A stretch of DNA of 5,579 bases from Candidatus Pacearchaeota archaeon (GTDB lineage Archaea > Nanobdellota > Nanobdellia > Pacearchaeales > GW2011-AR1). The notes under the pieces are model-generated. The model ran no database searches, was not told the origin of the DNA, and was given only the letters and a program-made list of their open reading frames with translations. Below, piece after piece: positions 1 through 5,212 of this stretch (positions are counted from its first letter, which is position 1; each line of letters opens with the position of its first letter). Both the position numbers and the translations under genes were made by a program. The stretch is from positions 1 through 5,579 of the forward strand of contig JAGLLG010000019.1 of the NCBI GenBank assembly GCA_023140635.1, read 5' to 3'.

Positions 1-941
1 TATGGACATTAGCAAATAAGGTTTGTGAAGTTGCAAGAAAGGAAAAATTGGATTTAATTCATGCCCATTATGCAGTTCCTCACGCCCTAATTGCCTACAT
101 TGCACGAGAACAATTAAAACAAGAAGGTATCAGTCTTCCATATGTTATTACAGGTCATGGAAGTGATATCCATACGAATGGAAAAAAAGAAGATGTTAAA
201 TCAATTCTACAACTCGCATTAAACAAGGCAAATGCGATAACTTATGTTGCAAAAAACCTAAAAAACATTGCAGAAAAAGAAATAAACATTTATAAAAAAG
301 GGAGTCACATTACAAATTTCATCGACACTAATTACTTTTTCCCAGGTAAAACCAACCTAAGACAAAAATATAAAATTCCAAAAAAAGCATTTGTGATAGG
401 TCATGTTTCAAACTTCGCACCAATAAAACAAGTATACCACTTTATAGAACTCGCTAAATTATTAAGAAAAAGGGGTACTTTAAGATTAGTACATTTCCTT
501 ATGTGTGGTGATGGAAATGAACGGGGGAAAATAGAAGAAGAAGTTAAAAAGGAAGGTCTTTCAAATTATTTCACATTTTTAGGAAGATTAAATCAGACAG
601 AAATAAAATCTGTCTACGACGCTATGGATGTTCTTTTGTTATGTTCTTCAAGAGAAGGTTGTCCATTAGTTATCTTGGAAGCTATGTCCTGTGAGACTCC
701 AGTTATTGGGACAAGGGCTAACGGAATAAAAGATCTCATCCAACATGAAAAAGATGGTTTTCTGTTCAAATCAAATGATATTAAAAAACTATCAGACATA
801 GTTGAAAAACTAAAAATGGATAAAGACTTAGTGGATGAAATGGGAAAAACTGGAAGAATTAAAATGGTGAAAAAACATTCTATTGAAGGTGTTATGAGAA
901 AGTATTATCTGCTTTATTTGAAACTTTTAAAGGAGATCTAA
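1..941 (+). CDS. BshA-like family 4 glycosyltransferase, 5' end outside window
   Basis: Retaining GT-B glycosyltransferase that moves a sugar from a nucleotide-sugar to an acceptor, probably in the cytoplasm. The frame is open to the window edge (first full codon at 3), so the N-terminal part of the first Rossmann domain is missing and about 312 residues are present. The motifs HAHYAVPHA (near 60-86), TGHGSDI, NFID, and GHVSNFAPIKQ closely match BshA, the enzyme joining GlcNAc to L-malate in bacillithiol synthesis. The second domain has the GT4 EX7E signature (EGCPLVILE, codons 654-680), with both glutamates present. It ends in TAATG, overlapping the next gene by one base. No bshB or bshC lies in view and the neighbours are a second glycosyltransferase and an ATP-grasp ligase, so a glycan role is at least as likely as thiol synthesis. 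The GT4 assignment is firm; the BshA function is uncertain. Confidence 0.85.
   Translation, partial: WTLANKVCEVARKEKLDLIHAHYAVPHALIAYIAREQLKQEGISLPYVITGHGSDIHTNGKKEDVKSILQLALNKANAITYVAKNLKNIAEKEINIYKKGSHITNFIDTNYFFPGKTNLRQKYKIPKKAFVIGHVSNFAPIKQVYHFIELAKLLRKRGTLRLVHFLMCGDGNERGKIEEEVKKEGLSNYFTFLGRLNQTEIKSVYDAMDVLLLCSSREGCPLVILEAMSCETPVIGTRANGIKDLIQHEKDGFLFKSNDIKKLSDIVEKLKMDKDLVDEMGKTGRIKMVKKHSIEGVMRKYYLLYLKLLKEI
931..935 (+). promoter_or_regulatory. Shine-Dalgarno for the GT2 gene
   Basis: AGGAG ends five bases before the ATG at 941 and lies inside the last codons of the upstream gene. With the TAATG stop/start overlap, it supports translational coupling and this start codon. Confidence 0.7.
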
Positions 942-1732
942 TGGAGCCAGAAATAAGTGTGGTAGTACCTACGTATAATGTAGAAAAATATATCTCGCAA
1001 ACCTTACAATCAGTTAAAGATCAAACTATTAATCCATCAAGATATGAGGTAATTATTTTTGACGATGGTTCAACAGATAACACAAATTCTATTGTCCAAA
1101 CCACTGTAAAGGGGGTCAGAAATATTAAACATTATAAGAGAATTGAAAATAAGGGCTCCGCAATTACGAGAAATGATGCTATTGATCAAGCCCAGGGAAA
1201 ACTAATTTCACTCTTAGATGCAGATGATCTATTAGAACCTCAAGCAATTGAGTCCACATTAAAGTTCATGAACAAAAATCCTGGAGTAAAATACTCTTAT
1301 TCAAAACATCGAAGAGTATACGAGAAAAGTGGATTTATAGAAGATAGGCCATGTCAGGAATATTCATTTGAAGATTTGTTCCATTATAATTTTGTTGGAC
1401 CTATAAAATGTTTTACACGAGAACTCCATGAAGAAATCGGAGGCTTCGATCCAGAACTTCTTGATGGTGAAGATTGGAATCATGCACTCCAAGCAGCTCT
1501 AATATTGAAAGACGGGCAATTCAAACAAAATCCAGAATTTCTTTACAATTATAAAATTAGAGCTAATAGCATCACTACTTCAAAAGGAAGTGAAAGGAAA
1601 AAAATAATCGAAAAATTCTTAACGGAGAGATTGGCTGAAAAAGGAATCTTTGGAGAGGTTTATAGAAGCCATAAAACTGATGAAGGGTATAATTACTATG
1701 ATTGGAGGATAAAAAATGAAGGAGCGAAGTAA
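941..1732 (+). CDS. Family 2 glycosyltransferase
   Basis: Inverting GT-A glycosyltransferase of 263 residues. The N-terminus ISVVVPTYNVEKYI (5-18) is the classic GT2 opening. FDDGSTDNT (40-48) binds the nucleotide, DAD at 93-95 is the metal-binding DXD motif, and LLDGEDWNHAL (173-183) carries the ED pair expected for the catalytic base. GGFDPE just before it is also typical of GT2 proteins. No membrane segment or signal peptide is visible, so it is probably soluble or peripherally membrane-bound and works on an acceptor at the inner membrane face (inference). The start at 941 is supported by a Shine-Dalgarno and the one-base overlap with the upstream gene. The 3' end overlaps the ATP-grasp gene by 17 bases. 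Donor and acceptor cannot be deduced. Confidence 0.9.
   Translation: MEPEISVVVPTYNVEKYISQTLQSVKDQTINPSRYEVIIFDDGSTDNTNSIVQTTVKGVRNIKHYKRIENKGSAITRNDAIDQAQGKLISLLDADDLLEPQAIESTLKFMNKNPGVKYSYSKHRRVYEKSGFIEDRPCQEYSFEDLFHYNFVGPIKCFTRELHEEIGGFDPELLDGEDWNHALQAALILKDGQFKQNPEFLYNYKIRANSITTSKGSERKKIIEKFLTERLAEKGIFGEVYRSHKTDEGYNYYDWRIKNEGAK
1704..1708 (+). promoter_or_regulatory. Shine-Dalgarno for the ATP-grasp gene
   Basis: GGAGG, seven bases before the ATG at 1716 and inside the end of the GT2 gene. It fixes the 17-base overlapping start. The ATG at 1732 is in another frame. Confidence 0.7.
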
Positions 1733-2795
1733 TGCACTTGTTATCGGTTACCGAGGACATCAGATTGCTGAACATGTTAAATCTTTAGAATTTTTAAGAA
1801 AAAAAGGATTAGTTGGGAGAATTAATGTTCTAGCTTCAAGAATTTCTCAGGATGCCATTGTGAGTTCTAGCAATTATCCGGTCCAAGTTAATTATGACTC
1901 TGAAATACAAAGAGATTATGCAGAGTCTGGCTCTGAGAATCCTGAAAGATTTTCTAAATATTGTGAAGATATAAAAGATGTTATATTGCAAACAAACTCG
2001 AATTTAGTTTTACCAACAACAGATAGAGCCGTTATTGCTACTGCCAATGTTTTTAACAAAGAAAACTATGGAGGTGTTGTTTTAACCTCAAGTCCAAGTC
2101 TCCCGATTGTTAATCTTTTCCAAGACAAGGCTTCAACTTATCGTTTTTTTTATGAGCAAAATCTTTTTAAAACTCCTTCGTATCAAGTTATTAATTCGTC
2201 TGACTTAGATAATCTAAACGATGATAAATTATTAACTAAATTTATTGCCCCTTATTTTGCAAAGCCTGTTTGTCCCCAAAAGGGTGGAAGTACTGGCGCA
2301 AGGGAAGTTTCTAGTATTAAACAACTTCGTACACTAATGGATGAAAACTTGCAATATAGAGATTATATAGTCACTGAATTTCTAAACGGCCCAGAGATAA
2401 ATCACACAGTTATAATTAATCCAGATGGTAGTGTTGCCACTCAATGTACTTATGAGGAGATTCCAAATGCTGGAGAAAGGCAGAGAGTTAATATTTGTAA
2501 TGATGAATTGAACGCTTTAGGTCATAGATTTGGTGAAAAAATAAAAAATAGTTTTGAGTCTTTAGATTTTAGGAGTGTTTACAATTTCGATTTTTTGATG
2601 AATAAATCTAACGAACTTGTTTTAAGCGAGATTAATCCTGGAAGATTTCCTGCTTGTATGGGTGTTTTCAATCAAGGAAAGTATAATTCACTTGAACCCC
2701 TACTCCTTGCTATTGTTGGGAAATCTGAGAAATATCCTGAAAGTTATACTATCGGTAAAATTTTCAGGAACGAGGTTCTAGATAATTTGAGATAA
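1716..2795 (+). CDS. ATP-grasp ligase, CarB-like
   Basis: ATP-dependent carboxylate-amine (or thiol) ligase of 359 residues, acting through an acyl-phosphate. Residues 1 to about 125 form the Rossmann-like preATP-grasp domain (NALVIGYRGHQIAEH; LPTTDRAVIAT at 99-109). The ATP-grasp core follows, with FAKPVCPQKGGSTGAR (181-196) carrying the ATP-binding lysine (K183) and glycine-rich loop. EFLNGPEIN (221-229), YNFDFLM (289-295) and LSEINPGRFP (303-312) supply the usual acidic and Asn metal ligands (E227, D292, E305, N307). It resembles the CarB-type ATP-grasp domain found in stand-alone ligases that couple amino acids or modify sugars. Being last in a cassette with two glycosyltransferases, it may decorate the glycan product with an amino acid or similar group; that is inference. 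Its tail overlaps the convergent hydrolase gene by 32 bases. Confidence 0.85.
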   Translation: MKERSNALVIGYRGHQIAEHVKSLEFLRKKGLVGRINVLASRISQDAIVSSSNYPVQVNYDSEIQRDYAESGSENPERFSKYCEDIKDVILQTNSNLVLPTTDRAVIATANVFNKENYGGVVLTSSPSLPIVNLFQDKASTYRFFYEQNLFKTPSYQVINSSDLDNLNDDKLLTKFIAPYFAKPVCPQKGGSTGAREVSSIKQLRTLMDENLQYRDYIVTEFLNGPEINHTVIINPDGSVATQCTYEEIPNAGERQRVNICNDELNALGHRFGEKIKNSFESLDFRSVYNFDFLMNKSNELVLSEINPGRFPACMGVFNQGKYNSLEPLLLAIVGKSEKYPESYTIGKIFRNEVLDNLR

Positions 2796-3501
2796 TTTTA
2801 TTCAATTCTTCTAATTCATTTTCAAAGCTGTGTGAAGCTTTTTCAATTTTAACAAATTCAACTTTTTGGAATCTTTTAATAAATAATTTAGATTCTGAAA
2901 TATCAACTACTCTGTCCTTAGTTCCATGTATAATTAATGTAGGTATTTTATCTGTATAATGTTTTATAACGTTCTCCCACTTTTTTATATCATCAATATA
3001 TTTTAACGTTATCTTGTGTTTTATCTTTGGATCTGGAAATAAGTAATATTTATTTTTGTTAAAAAATTCTTTTTGTCTTTTCAATTCCCTCATTTCACTT
3101 GTATTGAATAAATCTATTCTCGGTGCAATCGCTATTATTCTTTCAACCTTCCTGAATAATTGTTTTGATGCTAATAAAATTTCACTTGCGGATTTACTGT
3201 ATCCAATTATTGATCTGATAACATACTTCTTTTTATGAAAATAATTTACTATTTTGAGTAGATCTTCTATATCTTTAGAGTATGTAGAATCTTCTAATTT
3301 TCCTTCTGAATCTCCATTTCCAGAAAAATCAAACCTAAATATATTGAATTTTTTGTTTAATTTTTTTGATAGAAATTTTTGGATATTTGAATTTTTTGAA
3401 CCTCTGCTTCCATGACAGATTATTATTAATTCCTTAGTATTCTTGTTTGTATCGAATATTCCTGTAAGTTTCTTAGGATAATTATTTTTAATTCTTACCA
3501 T
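2764..3501 (-). CDS. Alpha/beta hydrolase (esterase/peptidase-like)
   Basis: Serine hydrolase of 245 residues with a complete apparent triad. Ser102 lies in the nucleophile elbow IGYSKSA (99-105), Asp196 in IIHGTKDRVVD (190-200), and His224 in KASHSF (221-226). The oxyanion-hole segment CHGSRGS is at 29-35, and RFDFSGNGDSEG (56-67) is typical of the family. No signal peptide or membrane segment is seen, so it is probably cytoplasmic. It is Lys/Ile/Asn-rich with very AT-rich codons, unlike the housekeeping genes on the other side of the tRNA. The ATG at 3501 is supported by a TATA box about 26 bases upstream, implying a leaderless mRNA. Its 3' end runs convergently 32 bases into the ATP-grasp gene. 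The substrate is unknown: family members cleave esters, peptides or lipids. It could remove acyl groups from the product of the adjacent cassette, but opposite orientation and a separate promoter weaken that idea. Confidence 0.85.
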   Translation of the reverse strand: MVRIKNNYPKKLTGIFDTNKNTKELIIICHGSRGSKNSNIQKFLSKKLNKKFNIFRFDFSGNGDSEGKLEDSTYSKDIEDLLKIVNYFHKKKYVIRSIIGYSKSASEILLASKQLFRKVERIIAIAPRIDLFNTSEMRELKRQKEFFNKNKYYLFPDPKIKHKITLKYIDDIKKWENVIKHYTDKIPTLIIHGTKDRVVDISESKLFIKRFQKVEFVKIEKASHSFENELEELNKIISNYLEPRS

Positions 3502-3522
3502 ATCAACTAATTTGGAACAAGG

Positions 3523-3530
3523 TTTTTATA
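3523..3530 (-). promoter_or_regulatory. TATA box of the hydrolase gene
   Basis: On the minus strand this reads TATAAAAA, with the TATAAA core centred about 26.5 bases upstream of the ATG. This is the archaeal TATA distance if transcription starts at or next to the ATG. It sits between the first copy of the tRNA-derived repeat and the gene. Confidence 0.55.
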
Positions 3531-3542
3531 TTTTTTTAATCA

Positions 3543-3577
3543 CTCCGGTTCGAGTAAGAACGCTTCGGGGAGGACTC
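3543..3577. repeat. 35-base direct repeat, copy 1 (tRNA-Asn 3' fragment)
   Basis: Identical at all 35 positions to 3660-3694. On the minus strand it carries the last 17 bases of tRNA-Asn (end of the T-loop, 3' T-stem strand, 3' acceptor strand, discriminator G) followed by the 18 bases that flank the tRNA downstream. No matching 5' half of a tRNA is present, so it cannot be a functional tRNA. It looks like a duplicated 3' tRNA end, as left by integrase-mediated insertion or a tandem duplication. Confidence 0.9.
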
Positions 3578-3596
3578 TGCTCAAACTTCACTCTAA

Positions 3597-3632
3597 AATT
3601 TTTCAGAAGAATAAAACAGATAATGAAAAATT
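3597..3632. repeat. Imperfect-context inverted repeat between the two direct repeats
   Basis: Arms AATTTTTCA (3597-3605) and TGAAAAATT (3624-3632) are perfectly complementary over nine bases with an 18-base loop. An outer pair, TGCTC (3578-3582) and GAGCA (3634-3638), is also complementary. All pairs are AT-rich, so chance is possible. It may act as a weak terminator or processing hairpin downstream of the tRNA. Confidence 0.35.
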
Positions 3633-3659
3633 CGAGCAAAGATTTTCGCCTCCGACTGT

Positions 3660-3694
3660 CTCCGGTTCGAGTAAGAACGCTTCGGGGAGGACTC
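3660..3694. repeat. 35-base direct repeat, copy 2 (overlaps the tRNA-Asn 3' end)
   Basis: Second copy of the repeat at 3543-3577, offset by 117 bases. Bases 3678-3694 are inside tRNA-Asn and 3660-3677 are its 3' flank. The flank also contains GGTTCGAGT (3664-3672), the inverted complement of ACTCGAACC (3691-3699) in the T-arm, giving nine-base inverted arms around an 18-base centre. Confidence 0.9.
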
Positions 3695-3750
3695 GAACCT
3701 CCGACAACACGGTTAACAGCCGTGCGCTCTACCTGCTGAGCTACCGAAGC
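3678..3750 (-). tRNA. tRNA-Asn (anticodon GTT)
   Basis: All arms can be drawn on the minus strand. The acceptor stem is GCTTCGG/CCGAAGC, the D-stem GCTC/GAGC, and the anticodon stem CACGG/CCGTG with loop CTGTTAA, so the anticodon is GTT (Asn). The variable loop is TTGTC and the T-stem GGAGG/CCTCC with loop TTCGAGT. The mature length is 73 bases, with discriminator G. CCA is not encoded, so it must be added by the CCA-adding enzyme, as is common in archaea. No intron is present. The last 17 bases are duplicated 117 bases downstream, marking this tRNA as a likely integration target. Confidence 0.96.
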
Positions 3751-3774
3751 AATAGTAAATAGAAATTTAAATCA

Positions 3775-3783
3775 TTTTTAAAA
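3775..3783 (-). promoter_or_regulatory. Probable TATA box of tRNA-Asn
   Basis: The minus strand reads TTTTAAAAA, centred about 29 bases upstream of the mature tRNA 5' end. It would give a leader of only a few bases. The nearer AT-rich block at 3763-3772 is too close (about 18 bases). Confidence 0.4.
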
Positions 3784-3793
3784 CTTGTCCTCT

Positions 3794-3798
3794 AAAAA
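3794..3798 (-). terminator. Possible U-tract terminator after the KH gene
   Basis: A run of five T on the minus strand about 12 bases after the stop codon of the KH gene, before the tRNA promoter. Archaeal terminators are often simple U-tracts without a hairpin. The run is short, so the call is weak. Confidence 0.3.
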
Positions 3799-3809
3799 TA
3801 GACCGTTCT

Positions 3810-4334
3810 CTACTCATCCATATCTTCTTTCAATCCCAAATCTTCTCCACTAAACTTCCTTCGTGAGACGTTCTGCTTTTCTAAATACGCAAAAACATTT
3901 CCGTGTTTCGCTCCTTGAATCAACAATACGATTGCTTGGGTAACAGAATCTAGATGCTCACTATCGACAATTACTCCTACGCTATTCTCATTGATTACAA
4001 TAACCGCCCCAGTCAAATTCTCTATTGTCTTTCTTGCTTTTCCTTCTGTTCCGATTAACCTAGCCCGAACTTCCTTCAGATTCTTCCGATGAGTATGCTC
4101 TTTGACGTTGATAAACTCCAATACAAAATCCTCATTTTTTAGAAGTAATGCGTCCTCTACATCAAAACCAAAATCCACAGCACGTATAATCTGCTCTACG
4201 GTATACTCATTCAGCTCGGAACCCTTCAAGCTAACCGATCCTTTTTTAAAACCAATTTTGATCTTGACTTTATCTTCAATTACAGGCACAGCTTTCTTGA
4301 TCTTGTTCATTTTCTCAACGATTACATTTCTCAT
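3810..4334 (-). CDS. Pno1/Dim2-like KH-domain RNA-binding protein
   Basis: Archaeal homologue of Pno1/Dim2 (Krr1 group), which binds 16S rRNA near its 3' end during small-subunit maturation; 174 residues. The C-terminal KH domain is intact: VRARLIGTEGKARKTIENL (89-107) has the GxxG loop G95-G98, followed by TGAVIVINENSVGVIVD. The closing helix segment IVLLIQGAKHGNVFAYLE (135-152) is a family hallmark. The central AVDFGFDVEDALLL is also typical. The N-terminal KH domain is reduced: the usual GxxG is absent and the region reads VEKMNKIKK (6-14). The ATG at 4334 is the only workable start: the upstream frame has no start before a stop, and a TATA box lies about 25 bases upstream. The tail is acidic. 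It follows aIF1A with a 34-base gap, fitting a translation/ribosome-assembly cluster. The RIO1-type kinase often found between these two genes in archaea is missing here. Confidence 0.85.
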   Translation of the reverse strand: MRNVIVEKMNKIKKAVPVIEDKVKIKIGFKKGSVSLKGSELNEYTVEQIIRAVDFGFDVEDALLLKNEDFVLEFINVKEHTHRKNLKEVRARLIGTEGKARKTIENLTGAVIVINENSVGVIVDSEHLDSVTQAIVLLIQGAKHGNVFAYLEKQNVSRRKFSGEDLGLKEDMDE

Positions 4335-4354
4335 AGTGTATAAAAATAAAAGAA

Positions 4355-4363
4355 GTTTATAAG
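4355..4363 (-). promoter_or_regulatory. TATA box of the KH gene
   Basis: The minus strand reads CTTATAAAC, with the TATAAA core centred 24.5 bases upstream of the ATG. It lies in the 34-base gap after aIF1A, so the KH gene can be transcribed separately as a leaderless mRNA. Confidence 0.6.
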
Positions 4364-4368
4364 ATTAA

Positions 4369-4725
4369 TTAAAACTCACTCTTCCCGCTGTCCAACTTAC
4401 CCATCGACTTTAACTTCGCAACCTGATTGGGAGTATACTTGAACAAAACGTCTCCCTTGTCCTCGTCGAATTCCCAGGGCTCCACAATTATTGCATCACC
4501 TTCCCTCAACCAAAGCCCCCGTCTCTTCCGACCGGGCACTCTGCAATTCCGTGTCTTTCCATCCATACATGAAACAATCATTCGCGAACCTCCGCACCTC
4601 TGCGTGATAATCCCGATAACCTCTTTATCGGAAGGCAACTTCACCCAGCTCGAAACTTCCTGTCCGGGTGCGAAAACTTTCGCTTTATTTTTCTTCGATT
4701 TATCTTTAAATTTGCTAAACGCCAT
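4369..4725 (-). CDS. eif1A: Translation initiation factor aIF1A
   Basis: Archaeal counterpart of eukaryotic eIF1A and bacterial IF1. It binds the small-subunit A site and promotes initiator tRNA and start-codon selection. The protein has 118 residues, slightly longer than the usual 100-115. A basic N-terminal tail (KFKDKSKKNKAK) precedes the OB fold. Diagnostic stretches are EVIGIITQRCGGSRMIVSC (35-53), DGKTRNCRVPGRKRRGLWLR (55-74), and EGDAIIVEPWEFDEDKGDVL. The end KYTPNQVAKLKSMG is the normal aIF1A helix. The ATG at 4725 is supported by a TATA box about 25 bases upstream and a leaderless layout. It lies 35 bases after DUF424 and 34 before the KH gene, all in one direction. Its codons are visibly richer in GC than those of the genes left of the tRNA. 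Confidence 0.96.
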   Translation of the reverse strand: MAFSKFKDKSKKNKAKVFAPGQEVSSWVKLPSDKEVIGIITQRCGGSRMIVSCMDGKTRNCRVPGRKRRGLWLREGDAIIVEPWEFDEDKGDVLFKYTPNQVAKLKSMGKLDSGKSEF

Positions 4726-4746
4726 ATGTAATTCTACAAAGATTCA

Positions 4747-4754
4747 TTTATAAA
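4747..4754 (-). promoter_or_regulatory. TATA box of aIF1A
   Basis: The minus strand reads TTTATAAA, with the TATAAA core centred 24.5 bases upstream of the ATG. It lies entirely in the 35-base gap after DUF424, giving aIF1A its own leaderless transcript. Confidence 0.6.
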
Positions 4755-4760
4755 CTTCAC

Positions 4761-5069
4761 TTAAAGAAGTGCTAGTGCAAATGGAACCCTGTCAATATCG
4801 ACAACGCTCTCGTCATTCACAATTCCCAACTCTTTCGCAATCTCCACTGATCTTTCTCCGACAAAATTAAATGTCGCGTCCTCGTCGTTACATCTGGAAA
4901 TCTCTTCCTGAGCTTCTTCACAGTTCATAACATCGCCTTTGAAAAAATTACCTGACAAATCTAAAACTCTTTTTCCGTCAATTAGCTTCCGACCGAAAAG
5001 TTCCTCGTCACAAACAGCGACGACCCATCGATACGATTTATGAATCTTCAGTAGAATATCTTTACCCAT
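4761..5069 (-). CDS. DUF424 family protein
   Basis: Small archaeal protein of 102 residues from the DUF424 family, whose function is not established. Family features in order are a short N-terminal strand DILLKIH (4-10), VVAVCDEELFGRKL (16-29), FFKGDVMNCEEAQEEI (42-57), TFNFVGERSVEIAKELGIV (67-85), and the end VDIDRVPFALALL. No membrane segment or signal peptide is present. A longer reading from 5114 would add 15 residues, but that segment contains the TATA box and is not family-like. The ATG at 5069 sits about 25 bases from that TATA and starts directly before the first conserved strand. Its position next to aIF1A and a ribosome-assembly KH protein suggests a translation-related role (inference). 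An IS200/IS605-type element lies immediately upstream of its promoter. Confidence 0.88.
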   Translation of the reverse strand: MGKDILLKIHKSYRWVVAVCDEELFGRKLIDGKRVLDLSGNFFKGDVMNCEEAQEEISRCNDEDATFNFVGERSVEIAKELGIVNDESVVDIDRVPFALALL

Positions 5070-5090
5070 AACAAAAGAAAAATGAATCAG

Positions 5091-5098
5091 TTTATAAA
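5091..5098 (-). promoter_or_regulatory. TATA box of DUF424
   Basis: The minus strand reads TTTATAAA, with the TATAAA core centred 24.5 bases upstream of the ATG at 5069, the same spacing as for aIF1A and the KH gene. It settles the start choice, because the longer reading frame would run through the promoter. Confidence 0.6.
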
Positions 5099-5142
5099 AT
5101 AATCGTCCCCGCAATTACTTTTCCGAAGAATTTTATCTTATG

Positions 5143-5149
5143 AAAAAAA
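5143..5149 (-). terminator. T-tract downstream of the tnpA hairpin
   Basis: Seven T on the minus strand, nine bases after the branched hairpin that follows tnpA. Hairpin plus T-run could end the tnpA transcript before the DUF424 promoter. Confidence 0.4.
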
Positions 5150-5158
5150 TGACCTCCT

Positions 5159-5208
5159 CCGCACCCTGAAGGTTCTCCCTTCGGTCGAATCGTCTTCGAC
5201 GAGTGCGG
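5159..5208 (-). other. Predicted three-way-junction hairpin, candidate IS right end
   Basis: Outer stem CCGCAC/GTGCGG pairs 5159-5164 with 5203-5208. It encloses two hairpins. One pairs 5166-5172 with 5178-5184 (one G-U type pair, loop TTCTC). The other pairs GTCGAA (5184-5189) with TTCGAC (5195-5200) around a five-base loop; base 5184 is shared. It starts five bases after the tnpA stop. IS200/IS605 ends are recognised as single-stranded hairpins, which fits, though a branched shape is less usual. It could also serve as a terminator or structured RNA. Confidence 0.55.
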
Positions 5209-5212
5209 TTTC

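Noticed and set aside
48..50. TTG as start codon of the first glycosyltransferase
   Set aside because: The frame stays open to the window edge and the upstream residues continue the GT4 fold, so the gene is truncated by the window instead of starting here.
3056..3238. Plus-strand 60-codon hydrophobic open frame opposite the hydrolase
   Set aside because: Antisense to a hydrolase with a full catalytic triad. Its hydrophobicity comes from complementing Lys/Asn-rich codons.
3543..3694. Two direct repeats with a spacer, considered as a CRISPR array
   Set aside because: Only two copies with an 82-base spacer, and the repeat is plainly the tRNA 3' end plus flank. No cas genes nearby.
3512..3739. 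Plus-strand 75-codon open frame containing a repeated peptide (PVRVRTLRGGL twice)
   Set aside because: It runs antisense through tRNA-Asn and both copies of the 35-base repeat. The peptide repeat is just the DNA repeat, whose 117-base offset is a multiple of three. No protein-like features.
4427..4753. Plus-strand 108-codon open frame opposite aIF1A
   Set aside because: Antisense shadow of the highly conserved aIF1A gene, with Ser/Pro/Leu-rich composition and no start signals.
4761..5114. Longer DUF424 reading starting at 5114
   Set aside because: The extra 15 residues are not family-like and the TATA box for the 5069 start lies inside them.
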